Below, in pieces: positions 45,575 through 54,805 of a DNA stretch of 64,000 nt. Below the pieces are notes generated by a model that saw only the letters and a program-made list of their open reading frames with translations, did not search any database and was not told the DNA's origin. The DNA is from Rhodopseudomonas palustris (GTDB lineage: Bacteria; Pseudomonadota; Alphaproteobacteria; Rhizobiales; Xanthobacteraceae). The position numbers were made by a program, and so were the translations under genes. How positions within the stretch are numbered: position 1 is the stretch's first letter; each line of letters opens with the position of its first letter. The stretch is taken from the NCBI RefSeq assembly GCF_013415845.1, contig NZ_CP058907.1, positions 4,786,001 through 4,850,000 on the forward strand, in the 5' to 3' direction.

Positions 45575-46681
45575 TCAGAACGTCAGAGCCGACACCACCC
45601 GCACCTTTTCGGCAGGATCGAGTTTCTGCACACCGAGCGTGACGATCTGATCGCCTTCGTCGACGCCCTCGGTAATCACCACGTCGTCGGTCTCGTATGA
45701 CTTCACGGCGACTCGCTTCAGCTTCACCTCGCCGCTGCCGTGGACGACGTAAAGCGACGGCTGGCCGCCCTGGTTGAACAGCGCCGACAGCGGCACCCGG
45801 GCGACGCGGACCTTGTCGGGATCGGTCAGCGTCAGCGTCGCAGTCATGCCGAGCACGACCCGGTCGTCGGCATCCGGCAGCGAGAACTTGGCCAGGAACG
45901 TACGGGTTGCGGGATCGGCGAGCGGCGCCACCTCGCGCAGCTTGGCCACATAGTGCCGGCCGGGCTCGGACCACAGCGTGACGTCGGCCAGCCCCTTGGT
46001 GGCGCGGGTGATCAGCGTTTCGGGGATCGCCACCACTGCTTCCTTCTCGCCGATGCGGGCGAGGCGGAACGCGGCCTGACCGGCCGCGACCACCTGCCCA
46101 GGTTCGACCAGCGCGGATGCCACGACACCGTGACTGTCGGCTTCGAGCGTTGCGTAGGACAGCGAGTTGCGGGTCAGCTCGACCGAGCGCTCGGCGCGGG
46201 CAAAGCGGGCGCGGGCCTCGTCCGCGGTGGCGCGCGCCTGATCCATTTGGGCTTCGGTCGCCCAGCCCTTGGCGCGCAACTCCTTGGCGCGGTTTTCGGA
46301 CGCGATTGCCTGCGCCAGCACGCCCTTAGCGGCGCTGTGCTCGGCCTCTGCCTGTTCGGCCTGCAGCTTCAGATCGGTCTGATCGAGCAGCGCCAGCTTC
46401 TGGCCGACCTCAACGGTGTCGCCGACTTCGACGAGGCGCTTGGCCACCTTGCCGGTGACCCGGAAGCCGACGTCGGTTTCGGTGCGGGGCTTGATCGTGC
46501 CGACGAAGCTGCGCTCGGGCGCCTGCGGGGCGTAATGCACCGCGGTGACCAGGACCGGGCGCTTGGAGAGCTCCTGTTTGGCGTCCTTGCCGTCGCAGCC
46601 CGCCAAGCCAAGGATCGCAACGGCAAGCAGGGCACCCGCTAACAGCCTGAAAAACCCGTCGAAAGCAGAAATCGCACGCAT
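45575..46681 (-). CDS. RND efflux periplasmic adaptor, lipoprotein
   Basis: A 368-aa membrane fusion protein. The N-terminus has a lipobox (VAILGLAGC, Cys at about residue 28), so it is anchored by lipid. The lipoyl/barrel-sandwich part is DVGFRVTGKVAKRLVEVGDT VEVGQKLALL, followed by a coiled-coil hairpin rich in Ala/Glu (LQAEQAEAEHSAAKGVLAQA). The start has GGGAGG before the ATG. It links the RND pump to an outer-membrane channel. Confidence 0.92.
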   Translation of the reverse strand: MRAISAFDGFFRLLAGALLAVAILGLAGCDGKDAKQELSKRPVLVTAVHYAPQAPERSFVGTIKPRTETDVGFRVTGKVAKRLVEVGDTVEVGQKLALLDQTDLKLQAEQAEAEHSAAKGVLAQAIASENRAKELRAKGWATEAQMDQARATADEARARFARAERSVELTRNSLSYATLEADSHGVVASALVEPGQVVAAGQAAFRLARIGEKEAVVAIPETLITRATKGLADVTLWSEPGRHYVAKLREVAPLADPATRTFLAKFSLPDADDRVVLGMTATLTLTDPDKVRVARVPLSALFNQGGQPSLYVVHGSGEVKLKRVAVKSYETDDVVITEGVDEGDQIVTLGVQKLDPAEKVRVVSALTF

Positions 46682-46716
46682 CGGCAGCCTCCCTTGCGTT
46701 CAAGGGAACTGTCGAC

Positions 46717-46752
46717 TGATCTCTGACGATTGTCAATAATCGTCAGAGATCA
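46717..46752. promoter_or_regulatory. Perfect 15-bp-arm palindrome upstream of the efflux operon
   Basis: The arms TGATCTCTGACGATT (46717-46731) and AATCGTCAGAGATCA (46738-46752) are exact reverse complements, with the spacer GTCAAT. On the minus strand the centre reads ATTGACAAT, so a TTGACA -35 box lies in the middle of the palindrome. It is 36 bp upstream of the adaptor gene and is the natural operator for the TetR regulator encoded in the same operon. Confidence 0.78.
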
Positions 46753-46800
46753 TCAGTTCGTGACGGAGGCGTCGCCTGCTTTCCAAGCTCACGGGCTCGC

Positions 46801-47280
46801 CTACACGCCCTCGTACGCTCGCTGCAGGGCGCCGACGTCGAGCTTCACCATCTGCATCATCGCCTGTATGGCGCGCTTGGCGCCCTCACGGTTCGAACCA
46901 GCGAACAGCTTGAGCGCGCCGACGGGGACGATCTGCCAGGACAGGCCGTAGCGGTCGCGCAGCCAGCCGCACGCCACCGGCTCGCCGCCCTCCGCCAGCA
47001 GCGCATCCCACAGCCGATCGACCTCGGCCTGATCGACGCAATCGATCTTGAACGACACCGCGTGATTGAACGGCAGCGGCGTGCCGCCGTTCAGCGCCAT
47101 GAACGGCTGACCGGCCACCGTGAACTCGACAACCAGCACCGAGCCCTCGGGTCCGCCCGGGGTGTCGACGACGCTGCGCTGGATGTTGTCGATCCGCGAG
47201 CCCGGCAGCAGCGACACGTAGAATTGGGCCGCCTGTTCGGCTTCGCCGGCAAACCACAAGCAAGGAACGATCTTCGACAT
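46801..47280 (-). CDS. VOC/PhnB-like protein
   Basis: A 159-aa protein of the vicinal-oxygen-chelate superfamily, PhnB/3-demethylubiquinone-methyltransferase-like group. The ATG at 47280 has AGGA nine bases upstream. The motifs are KIVPCLWFAGEAEQAAQFYV SLLPGS near the start and DALLAEGGEPVACGWLRDRY GLSWQIVP near the end, both standard for this group. The metal/substrate role is uncertain for most members. It is separate from the efflux operon by the operator palindrome. Confidence 0.87.
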   Translation of the reverse strand: MSKIVPCLWFAGEAEQAAQFYVSLLPGSRIDNIQRSVVDTPGGPEGSVLVVEFTVAGQPFMALNGGTPLPFNHAVSFKIDCVDQAEVDRLWDALLAEGGEPVACGWLRDRYGLSWQIVPVGALKLFAGSNREGAKRAIQAMMQMVKLDVGALQRAYEGV

Positions 47281-47386
47281 TTCGCGCATCCTCCCGCACA
47301 ACGCATCTGCATTGTGCCGAGGACGATCGAAGGCGCCGCCGGCCGACAGCCGAGGTCGGATTCTAAGAAGCAATCAGGATCGAACT

Positions 47387-50008
47387 TCAGCTCGCCAGCT
47401 TCAGGCTGCCTTCGCATTGCCGGCGCAGCTCTATCAGCGCCTTGTTGAGCTGACCGGTGAACAGATCGAGCGCCTCGGGCGAGATCGATCCCGCTTCGCG
47501 CTCGATCGAACGTGCGATCTCGGCGATCGGGTGGAAGCCGAGTGTGCGGGCCCCGCCCTTGAGCGAATGCGCCTCGACCTCAAGGTTTTGGCGGTCCATG
47601 TGTTCGGCAAAGCGCCGGAACAGCGCAATCCGCCGCTCGGTTTCGGCGAAGAACAGCGCCACCATCTCGTTCACCTGATCCTGGCCGATCTCAGCGGTGA
47701 GTTCGGCGAGCGTGTCGAGATCGACCAGCATCGGCGGCGACGGCATCGTCACCGGTGTCGATGCGCCGCGCAGCGCCCGCAGCACGGCCGCAACCAGCGC
47801 CGGCTTGCGCAGCGGCTTTGCCAGGAAGTCATTCATGCCGGCGTCGCGGCAAACTTTGACGTCGTCGGGGAAGGCGTTCGCGGTGAGCGCGATGATCGGC
47901 AGTTTGGCAAGCGCGCCGCCCTTGCCGCGGATCGCCCGGGTGGCGGCGAGGCCGTCCATGTTGGGCATCCGCACGTCCATCAGTACGACGTCGAACTCGC
48001 CCTCGCCTGCCGTCTGCACCGCGTCCGTGCCGTCGGACACCACGGTGATTTCGGCGGCGAATTCCTGCAGCATCTTCATCACCACCATCTGGTTGGTGGA
48101 GTCGTCTTCGGCGATCAGCACGCGTAGCGGCCGTCCCAGCATCGCGATGCGGGTGCGGAGATCGTCGCTGCCGAGCCGGTCGAGCCGGTGGTCGGCAATC
48201 CACGCATTGCTCCACGGCAGATCGAGGCTGAAGCGGAAGGTCGAACCCTCGCCTTCGCGGGAGGTGACGGCGATATCGCCGCCCATCTGTTCGACGATCC
48301 GCCGGCTGATCGCGAGCCCAAGCCCGGTGCCGCCGAACCGGCGATTGATCGAGACATCGGCCTGGGCAAAGTCGGTGAACAGGCTGCCGACACGATCCGG
48401 CGAAATGCCGATGCCGGTATCGGTCACCTGCCACTCGACGGTGGCGTGGCTGTCGTTGCGTTTCACGCACGTCAGCACGATGGCAATCGAGCCTTGCTCG
48501 GTGAACTTCACCGCGTTCGCAGCGAGGTTGAGCAGCACCTGGCGGATTCGTGCCGCGTCACCGTTCAACGATGGCGGTAGCCGCGGATCGATATCGACCT
48601 TCAGTTCGATGCCCTTGCCTCGAACTTCCGGCTCGATAATCGCGCGGACCGACTCGACCAGGGTGGTGGGCGAGAAGTCGGCCTGCTCGAACTCCAGCCG
48701 GCCGGCCTCGAGTTTCGACAGATCGAGGATATCGTTGAGGATGCGCAGCAGGTCGTCACCGGAATCGCGGATCGTGGTAACGGCCTGTTGCTGCTCGGGA
48801 TCGAGCTTGGTTTCGAGCAGTGAGTTGGCGAGGCCCAGCACACCGTTCATCGGCGTACGGATCTCGTGACTCATCATCGCCAGGAAGCTGGACTTGGCGC
48901 GGTTCTCGGCCTCGGCCTGCTCGGCGCGCCAGCGCTCGGTGACGTCACGGCCGACGCCGCGATAGCCGGCGAACTCGCCGGCCGCATCGAGCATCGGCTT
49001 GGCGGTGAGCGACCACAGCCGCGGCGTGCCGCCGATCACCACATGCACCACAAGATCGTTCATCGGCTCCCGCTGCGCCATCTTCGCAGCGACACCCATG
49101 GCGCAGCGGCCATCCTCCGGGCACAGCATGCCGATCACGTCCGCGAGCGGCGCCCCGATCAGCAGCGACGGCGGCAGCTTGGCGACTTCGACGAAGCGCT
49201 CCGGCACATGCACCAGCCGGCCATGGGCATCGGTCTGCCACAGCCAGTCGCTGGCGTTGGCCTGGAAATCCTTCAGCAGCAGCGAGATGATTTCAGTCTG
49301 CCGTTCGAGTTCGAACTTCGCCCGCAAATTGTCGAAGAACATCTCGCCGTGCGAGATCAGGTTGCGCGACATGAACACCGAGTACAGCACCAGGAAGGCC
49401 GCGGTGATGCGGTAAGCTATGCCATCGCACAGCGCCAGCGACAGCGCCGATCCAGCCGCCAGTGACCAAGTATAAGCGAGGCCGGCGCGTGGCACCGTGG
49501 ACAGCGTAAACGCGCCGCCGGAGATCATGCCGGCCGCCACGCAGGCGACGATCAACTGATCACCCGGATCGGCCTTGACGAACACCATCACGGGCATCGC
49601 GCCCCAGATCAATCCGAGCAGCAACGCGTGCAGCGTCATCCGCCGGATCGCATGGGCGGAGGCCTCGAGCCGGGGCTCGAAGCGGTTGCGCAGCCACGAC
49701 TGAACCGCCGATCCCGCCGCGAACACGATCATCGCCGTCCACGCCAGCAGTTGCGGGCGGGCGTCGTTGTCCCAGAAGGTGAACAGGATCAGCGCAGCGT
49801 TGGCGACGTTGATACTCATCGTCACCGGCGTCAGCCGGGTGACGCTGTTGATCTGCGCGGCGCGGATCCGCCGCATTTCCTGCTCGTCGATATCGGTGTT
49901 CGCGATCAGCGTGCCGGCGCCGCGGCCGCCGAGCCAGAAGTCGAGCAGAGCCGACCGATCGGTTCGGGACATCCAGGCCGTTGTCATCGATTGCCACAGG
50001 CCGGACAT
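47387..50008 (-). CDS. Hybrid sensor histidine kinase (TM-PAS-HisKA-HATPase-REC-HPt)
   Basis: An 873-aa membrane-bound hybrid kinase. Residues about 60-215 hold several membrane helices (e.g. [40 protein letters not shown]). A PAS domain covers about 245-360. The dimerisation domain has [15 protein letters not shown] with H381, followed by the ATPase domain (N box near 494-503, DTGIGIS at 530, [10 protein letters not shown] at 559). A receiver domain has D678 in [13 protein letters not shown]-terminal HPt domain has H814 in EAHSLKGGA. All phosphorelay residues are present, so a complete H-D-H chain is expected. No separate response regulator lies nearby, so its final target is unknown. Confidence 0.93.
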   Translation of the reverse strand: MSGLWQSMTTAWMSRTDRSALLDFWLGGRGAGTLIANTDIDEQEMRRIRAAQINSVTRLTPVTMSINVANAALILFTFWDNDARPQLLAWTAMIVFAAGSAVQSWLRNRFEPRLEASAHAIRRMTLHALLLGLIWGAMPVMVFVKADPGDQLIVACVAAGMISGGAFTLSTVPRAGLAYTWSLAAGSALSLALCDGIAYRITAAFLVLYSVFMSRNLISHGEMFFDNLRAKFELERQTEIISLLLKDFQANASDWLWQTDAHGRLVHVPERFVEVAKLPPSLLIGAPLADVIGMLCPEDGRCAMGVAAKMAQREPMNDLVVHVVIGGTPRLWSLTAKPMLDAAGEFAGYRGVGRDVTERWRAEQAEAENRAKSSFLAMMSHEIRTPMNGVLGLANSLLETKLDPEQQQAVTTIRDSGDDLLRILNDILDLSKLEAGRLEFEQADFSPTTLVESVRAIIEPEVRGKGIELKVDIDPRLPPSLNGDAARIRQVLLNLAANAVKFTEQGSIAIVLTCVKRNDSHATVEWQVTDTGIGISPDRVGSLFTDFAQADVSINRRFGGTGLGLAISRRIVEQMGGDIAVTSREGEGSTFRFSLDLPWSNAWIADHRLDRLGSDDLRTRIAMLGRPLRVLIAEDDSTNQMVVMKMLQEFAAEITVVSDGTDAVQTAGEGEFDVVLMDVRMPNMDGLAATRAIRGKGGALAKLPIIALTANAFPDDVKVCRDAGMNDFLAKPLRKPALVAAVLRALRGASTPVTMPSPPMLVDLDTLAELTAEIGQDQVNEMVALFFAETERRIALFRRFAEHMDRQNLEVEAHSLKGGARTLGFHPIAEIARSIEREAGSISPEALDLFTGQLNKALIELRRQCEGSLKLAS

Positions 50009-50338
50009 CTCGAAACGCTCTCTCGGCCGTCCTCAGATCCAGGTCGTCGCTGTGTCATGCGCGGCCCCGCATGCACAGTTTAGCCGCCCGAGAGGATCAA
50101 GTCTTCCTTTCGTACGACAGCGCCGGAGGCCACCATTCCCATGGTCGTCCGCCGGTCAGGTGATAGGCGATCGACCATGCGGCGGGCGGGCTTCACGACC
50201 GTTAACTCGACCGCCGAACCTCGGCCGCAACGGCCGCCTCGGTTAATAATCCGCCAAATGGACTAATCGACGGTAATTCAGTAGTTATCAATTGCACCAA
50301 AAACGTGCAATTATCTTTTTCACAATCAAACACCCTGA
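50009..50338. other. Gap between the kinase and csbD
   Basis: No gene is seen. From about 50220 the sequence is AT-rich. A perfect inverted repeat AATTGCAC-CAAAAAC-GTGCAATT lies at 50290-50312, followed by a T-rich stretch (ATCTTTTTC); it may be an operator or a 3' hairpin. The kinase promoter must lie in the left part. Confidence 0.6.
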
Positions 50339-50363
50339 GGAACATCCGAGGAGCCTGCCGGTT
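50339..50363 (+). promoter_or_regulatory. EcfG-type general stress promoter of csbD
   Basis: GGAAC (50339-50343), then 17 bases, then GTT (50361-50363). This matches the alphaproteobacterial EcfG consensus GGAAC-N16/17-(C)GTT. It lies 36 bp upstream of the csbD start, and csbD-like genes are typical members of the PhyR-EcfG stress regulon. Confidence 0.7.
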
Positions 50364-50399
50364 GTCTCCACGAAGCTCACAAAGTGAAGGAGACATTCA

Positions 50400-50615
50400 A
50401 TGGGTAGCACGATGGACAAGATCAAGGGTCAGGCCAACGAGCTCGCGGGCAAGGCCAAGCAGGGCATCGGTGAAGCCACCGGCTCTGACAAGCTGAAGGG
50501 CGAAGGCGCGATCCAGGAAGCCAAGGGCCACGGTCAGCAGGCGCTCGGCAATGCCAAGGACGCGGTCAAGGATACGGCCGACAAGGTCGCCGGCGCTGCG
50601 CACAAGAATCTCTGA
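50400..50615 (+). CDS. CsbD-family general stress protein
   Basis: A 71-aa hydrophilic helical protein, with a strong ribosome-binding site (AAGGAG) before the ATG. The CsbD motif is seen as [20 protein letters not shown] and [20 protein letters not shown]. Many Lys, Gly and Ala and no Cys or Trp suggest a flexible protein. CsbD proteins are induced in general stress and their action is unknown. An EcfG-like promoter precedes it and a hairpin terminator follows. Confidence 0.9.
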   Translation: MGSTMDKIKGQANELAGKAKQGIGEATGSDKLKGEGAIQEAKGHGQQALGNAKDAVKDTADKVAGAAHKNL

Positions 50616-50657
50616 TCTACCTTACTGATAGCCGCCGAGGCGGTCGTCAGTAGGTGC

Positions 50658-50681
50658 AAGACCGGCCCTCGGGCCGGTCTT
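50658..50681. terminator. Hairpin between csbD and the gamma-glutamyltransferase gene
   Basis: Arms AAGACCGGCCC (50658-50668) and GGGCCGGTCTT (50671-50681), with a TC spacer. It lies between the converging csbD and ggt genes and may serve both. Only short T-runs flank it. Confidence 0.75.
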
Positions 50682-50720
50682 CGCATGTCTGGAAGAGCCG
50701 CTTTTTATAAGGGCCGTGTA

Positions 50721-52307
50721 TCAGTAACCGAGCGCGCAACCATCCTTGCGCGGGTCGGAGCCGCCGGTCAGCGTGCCCTTGTCCCAATCGATCCAAATTC
50801 CCTGCCCGCCGCCGTGGGGCGTGCCGATCGGCACGACCTTGTGACCGAGCGCCTTGAGCCCCTCGACGGTTGCCGCCGGCACACCATCCTCGAGCTGATA
50901 GACGTCCTCGTAGTGCAGGCCGCGCGGCAGATCGATCGCTTCCTGCATATCGAGCCCGTAGTCGAGCACGTTGGTCAGCACGTGAACCTGACCGACCGGC
51001 TGATATTGACCGCCCATCACGCCCCACGACATCCGGGCCCGGCCGTTCTCGGTCGCAAGAGCCGGAATGATGGTGTGCAGCGGGCGCTTCTTCGGCGCGA
51101 TGCAGTTCGGGTGGCCGGGCTGAATCCGGAAGCCGGCGCCGCGGTTCTGCAGCAGCACGCCGGTCTTATTCGACACGATCGCAGAGCCGAAGGAATGCGC
51201 GATCGAATTGATGAACGAGCAGACATTACGCTCCTCGTCGACCACGGTAATGTACACGGTCGACGGATTCATCGGCGGCGACACCACCGGCAGATCGAGC
51301 AGCTTGTCGAGCGCGATCTGGCTGTAATGCTCCTCGGCAAATTCCTTCGCCAGAATACGCAGCACGTCGACATCGACATGCTGCGGGTCGCCGATGTGCT
51401 GCTCGCGGATCATGTAGGCGATGCGGGTCGCCTCGGCTTCCAGATGGAAGCGCTCGACGCTGAGCGGGCCGAACTTGGTGAGATCGAACCGGCTGAGAAT
51501 GTTCAGCATCACCAGCATGGTGATGCCCGGGCCGTTCGGCGGGCACTGCCAGACGTCCAGGCCCTTGTAGATCGTGCCGATCGGCGAAGTCGTTTCGGTG
51601 CGGTGCTCGGCGAAGTCTTCCAGCGTGTGCAGACCGCCGAGGCCGCGCAGCGTCTCGACCATGTCTTCGGCGACCGCGCCCTTGTAGAAGCCGTCCGGCC
51701 CCTTGTCGGCGATCAGCTTCAGCGTGTTGGCGAGTTCCGGCTGAGTAATGACATCGCCGGTCTTGGCGGCTTCGCCGTGCGGCAGCAGATAGCGCTCGGT
51801 GTTGGCGCCCTTCTTCAGCTTGTTGAAGCCGTTGGCCCAGTCGAACGCGATGCGCGGTGCCACCACGTAGCCTTCCGCCGCCGCCCTGATCGCCGGCTGC
51901 AGCACCTTGTCGAGACCGAACCGGCCGTGATCACGCAGGATCGTCGCCCAGGCGTCGATCGCACCGGGGACCGTCACCGAATGCGGGCTGGTCAGCGGGA
52001 TCGCGTCGATGCCCTTTTCAAGAAACCATTCGGCCTTGGCGGCCGCGGGAGCCCGGCCCGAGCCGTTATACGCCGTGATCTTGCCGGTGCCCTTGGGCTG
52101 CACCAGGGCGAAACAGTCGCCGCCGATGCCGGTGGATTGGGGTTCGATCACCGCCAGCAACGCTGAGGCAGCGATCGCGGCGTCGGCGGCGGTGCCACCA
52201 GCTTTCAGGATTTCAATCGCGGCCAGCGCCGCCTGCGGGTGCGAGGTCGCGACCATGCCGTTGCGGGCGTGGACGGTGGACCGGCCGGCGAGATGGAAAT
52301 TCCTCAT
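50721..52307 (-). CDS. ggt: Gamma-glutamyltransferase-family protein
   Basis: A 528-aa Ntn hydrolase that transfers or hydrolyses gamma-glutamyl groups such as that of glutathione. The ATG at 52307 gives MRNFHLAGRSTVHARNGMVA; a GTG two codons upstream is possible. The family pattern ATSHPQAALAAIEILKAGGT AADAAIA is seen near the N-terminus. The self-cleavage site is MNPSTVYITVVDEERNVCSF, with the first Thr of the mature small subunit in STVYITVVD. The lack of a signal peptide suggests a cytoplasmic enzyme. It could be an acylase relative, so the substrate is not certain. Confidence 0.88.
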   Translation of the reverse strand: MRNFHLAGRSTVHARNGMVATSHPQAALAAIEILKAGGTAADAAIAASALLAVIEPQSTGIGGDCFALVQPKGTGKITAYNGSGRAPAAAKAEWFLEKGIDAIPLTSPHSVTVPGAIDAWATILRDHGRFGLDKVLQPAIRAAAEGYVVAPRIAFDWANGFNKLKKGANTERYLLPHGEAAKTGDVITQPELANTLKLIADKGPDGFYKGAVAEDMVETLRGLGGLHTLEDFAEHRTETTSPIGTIYKGLDVWQCPPNGPGITMLVMLNILSRFDLTKFGPLSVERFHLEAEATRIAYMIREQHIGDPQHVDVDVLRILAKEFAEEHYSQIALDKLLDLPVVSPPMNPSTVYITVVDEERNVCSFINSIAHSFGSAIVSNKTGVLLQNRGAGFRIQPGHPNCIAPKKRPLHTIIPALATENGRARMSWGVMGGQYQPVGQVHVLTNVLDYGLDMQEAIDLPRGLHYEDVYQLEDGVPAATVEGLKALGHKVVPIGTPHGGGQGIWIDWDKGTLTGGSDPRKDGCALGY

Positions 52308-52554
52308 AGGCACAAGCTCGTTGGGTTGGTTACGCCGCGCTCCGGCGCCGGCCTAGTTGGCATATTCCACGGCCGCCGAGCAATCCTCGCCGCGACCGCC
52401 TTGCGCGACTGGGATCTCCCCGAAGGGCCGGTTTTCTGCCGGCGCCAGCGCTGTTAAACCAGCGCCCACTCCGCCGCGCGTCCGCACCCGGGCCGGCGAC
52501 AACCTGAGTCTTGCCGGCCGCGAGCGGGCAGACCGAGCCGAAATGGAGCGGGCG

Positions 52555-52770
52555 ATGGCCGGCGAGAACGATCTGAACGACCGCGTCGAGGCGCTGGAAG
52601 TGCGCCTGGCGTATCAGGACGAGACGATCGAGGCGCTGAACCAGACCGTTACCGCGCAGTGGAAGCAGATCGACGCGCTGACCCGGCAACTCGCCGCGCT
52701 GAGCGAACGGCTCGACCAAGCCGAGAGCAGCGCCGGCGCCCCTGCCAACGAGCGCCCGCCGCATTATTGA
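52555..52770 (+). CDS. slyX: SlyX-like protein
   Basis: A 71-aa protein with one long coiled coil (DLNDRVEALEVRLAYQDETI EALNQ) and the C-terminal RPPHY ending of SlyX. The ATG at 52555 fits the usual ~72-aa length; another in-frame ATG four codons before is possible. The role of SlyX is not known. It stands alone, followed by a palindromic repeat. Confidence 0.88.
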   Translation: MAGENDLNDRVEALEVRLAYQDETIEALNQTVTAQWKQIDALTRQLAALSERLDQAESSAGAPANERPPHY

Positions 52771-52811
52771 GGGAGGAGCGCTCGCCCGTTGCAGCGCCGG
52801 CCCTTGCCCTT

Positions 52812-52909
52812 GTCATGACGGGGCGCGCGAAGCGCGAACCCGGAATCTCGTCGTAAAAACAATCTCGGGATTCCGGGTTCGCTCACTGCGTGAGCGCCCC
52901 GGAATGACC
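52812..52909. repeat. Dispersed palindromic repeat, two-hairpin copy
   Basis: GTCATGACGGGGCGCGCGAA, with AGCGCGAACCCGGAATC following, makes the left part. GGGATTCCGGGTTCGCTCAC and TGAGCGCCCCGGAATGAC make the right part. Outer arms pair as in the copy at 8934. It lies between the converging slyX and acyl-CoA ligase genes. Confidence 0.8.
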
Positions 52910-52921
52910 GTTAGGTCGTAG

Positions 52922-54460
52922 TTACGACGCCGCCTTCATGCCCAGGCGCTGGTCGCGGAGTTCGCGCTTCAGCACCTTGCCGATCGCGCTGCGCGGCAGC
53001 GACTCGACCAGCACCACCTCGGCGAGGCGCTGGGTCTTGCCGACCTGGCCGTTGGTCCAGGTCTTCAGTTCGGCCGGATCGATGCTGCGGCCGGGGCGCG
53101 CGGCGACGAACGCCACCGGGGTCTCGCCCCACTCTTCCGACGGCATGCCGACGACCGCGACCTCGAGCACGTCGGGATGCTTGGCAGCCACGGCCTCGAT
53201 GTCGCTCGGATAGATGTTGAAGCCGCCCGAGATGATCATGTCCTTCTTGCGGTCCATCAGGGTGATGAAGCCGTCGGCATCGAACCGGCCGACATCGCCG
53301 CTGCGCACCCAGAGGTTGCCGTCCTTATCAGTCCAGAACACTTCAGCGGTCTTCTGCGGCTGATTGAGGTAGCCCTTCATGATGGTGTCGGAGCGGCCGA
53401 CGATTTCGCCGACCTCACCGTTCGGCAGGAAGTTGCCGTCCTCGTCGATCATCCGGATTTCATGACCGGGCCGCGGCTGGCCGACGGTGTGCAGCTTGTT
53501 CGGGAATTCGTGAGCCAGCAGCGTGCACGAGCCGCCGCCCTCGGTCATGCCGTAGTACTCGGTCAGACCACCGGGCCAGCGCTTGAGGATATCGGCCTTC
53601 AATTCCGGCGCAAACGGCGCGGACGTGCAGAACTTCATCTGGAACGACGACAGATCGAACTGACCGAACTCCGGCAGCGCCATGATCCGGCGATACTGCA
53701 CCGGCACCAGCATCGCATGAGTGACGCGATACTTCTGCGCCAGCTCGAGGAAGCCGCGGGCATCGAACTTCTTCATCAGCACCACAGTGCCGCCGCCGGC
53801 GAGCGTCGGATTGAAGCAGACCAGCGTCGTGTTGGAATAGAGCGGCGTCGACAGCAGCGTCACCGCGTCGGGGCCATAGCCGATCGGGTCGAGCTTGCCG
53901 TATTGCGCCCAGCGCATCTGATGGCTGTGAACGATGCCCTTCGGCGTTCCCGTGGTGCCGGACGAGTAGATGATGTTGAACACCCATTCCGGATCGATCG
54001 TCACCGGCGCGGGCTTGGTACCTTCCGGCGCCAGCCAGCGCGTGAACGCTTCGCCGCTCGTGCCGTCGTCGAATGCGACGCGCTTCACCGTAGCATCGAT
54101 CTCGGCGTCCTTCATCGCATTGGCGGCGAAGTCGTCGGTGAACAGAATCTTGGCCGCGGAGTCCCGCACCATCGCGGAGAAGTCCTTGGCGGTCGACGAC
54201 GGCGCCAGCGGCGCGACCGCGATGCCGGCGCGCAGTGCAGCAAGGAAAGTCGCCGCATATTCGATCGAGGACAGTGCGCAGATCGAGATGGTGTCGGTCG
54301 GTTTCAGACCATCGCGCTGCAAAGTCGCGGCGATGCGATCGATCAGCGCATCAAATTCCGCGTAACGCAATTGCCGTTCCCCGTCGATCACCGCGATCCG
54401 GTCCGGCCGCGCCTGCGCGGTGTCGCGGACCAGGGCGGGAAGAGTGATGAAGTCGGGCAT
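52922..54460 (-). CDS. AMP-forming acyl-CoA ligase
   Basis: A 512-aa member of the ANL superfamily, which activates a carboxylate as acyl-AMP and then forms the CoA thioester. The ATG at 54460 has GGAG six bases before it. Motifs: the P-loop IYSSGTTGTPKGIVHSHQ, the AMP-site YYGMTEGGG, the hinge segment LWVRSGDVGRFDADGFITLM DRKKDM, and the C-terminal PRSAIGKVLKREL with the catalytic lysine. In Rhodopseudomonas such a lysine is a known target of Pat acetylation. The substrate acid is not clear; long-chain or aromatic acids are possible. No partner genes of a pathway adjoin. Confidence 0.92.
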   Translation of the reverse strand: MPDFITLPALVRDTAQARPDRIAVIDGERQLRYAEFDALIDRIAATLQRDGLKPTDTISICALSSIEYAATFLAALRAGIAVAPLAPSSTAKDFSAMVRDSAAKILFTDDFAANAMKDAEIDATVKRVAFDDGTSGEAFTRWLAPEGTKPAPVTIDPEWVFNIIYSSGTTGTPKGIVHSHQMRWAQYGKLDPIGYGPDAVTLLSTPLYSNTTLVCFNPTLAGGGTVVLMKKFDARGFLELAQKYRVTHAMLVPVQYRRIMALPEFGQFDLSSFQMKFCTSAPFAPELKADILKRWPGGLTEYYGMTEGGGSCTLLAHEFPNKLHTVGQPRPGHEIRMIDEDGNFLPNGEVGEIVGRSDTIMKGYLNQPQKTAEVFWTDKDGNLWVRSGDVGRFDADGFITLMDRKKDMIISGGFNIYPSDIEAVAAKHPDVLEVAVVGMPSEEWGETPVAFVAARPGRSIDPAELKTWTNGQVGKTQRLAEVVLVESLPRSAIGKVLKRELRDQRLGMKAAS

Positions 54461-54805
54461 TTCGGTCTCCACGTTTCTTGGTTGTCCAGTTCGAACAGGG
54501 CTCCGCCATCACGAGAGCGAAGCGACGACACAATCGCTCGCCATGACGCTGAGAGAGGTCAGCGCGCGTCAGCGATCCAAAGCCTCGCCTTTCAACCATT
54601 TCGCGCCGCTCACGTACAGCCGTTCGACGGCGTCGCGTGTCGACTGAGGCCGGTGCGCTTGATCGGAGTTCACAAGGGGCTGCGTATTCCATCCTGCGGA
54701 CGGAAACGTCGCGGTGCAGACGCTCAATGCCCCACGAGCTTGGATCGTGGTTTGCAGCGCGAGGACATGCAGCCCCGCACGGGGTGAAAGCTGGCGACGC
54801 GAAAG
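54461..54805. other. Gap without a recognised gene
   Basis: These 345 bp between the acyl-CoA ligase and the Crp/Fnr regulator contain no credible gene. Short inverted words (CGAGAGCGAAGCGACG, CAATCGCTCGCC near 54514-54542) resemble a decayed palindromic repeat. The ligase promoter should lie in the left part. Confidence 0.55.

Noticed and set aside
54473..54805. Possible small genes in the gap before the Crp/Fnr regulator
   Set aside because: Short open frames exist but are extensions of frames antisense to the ligase, without ribosome-binding sites or recognisable protein features.
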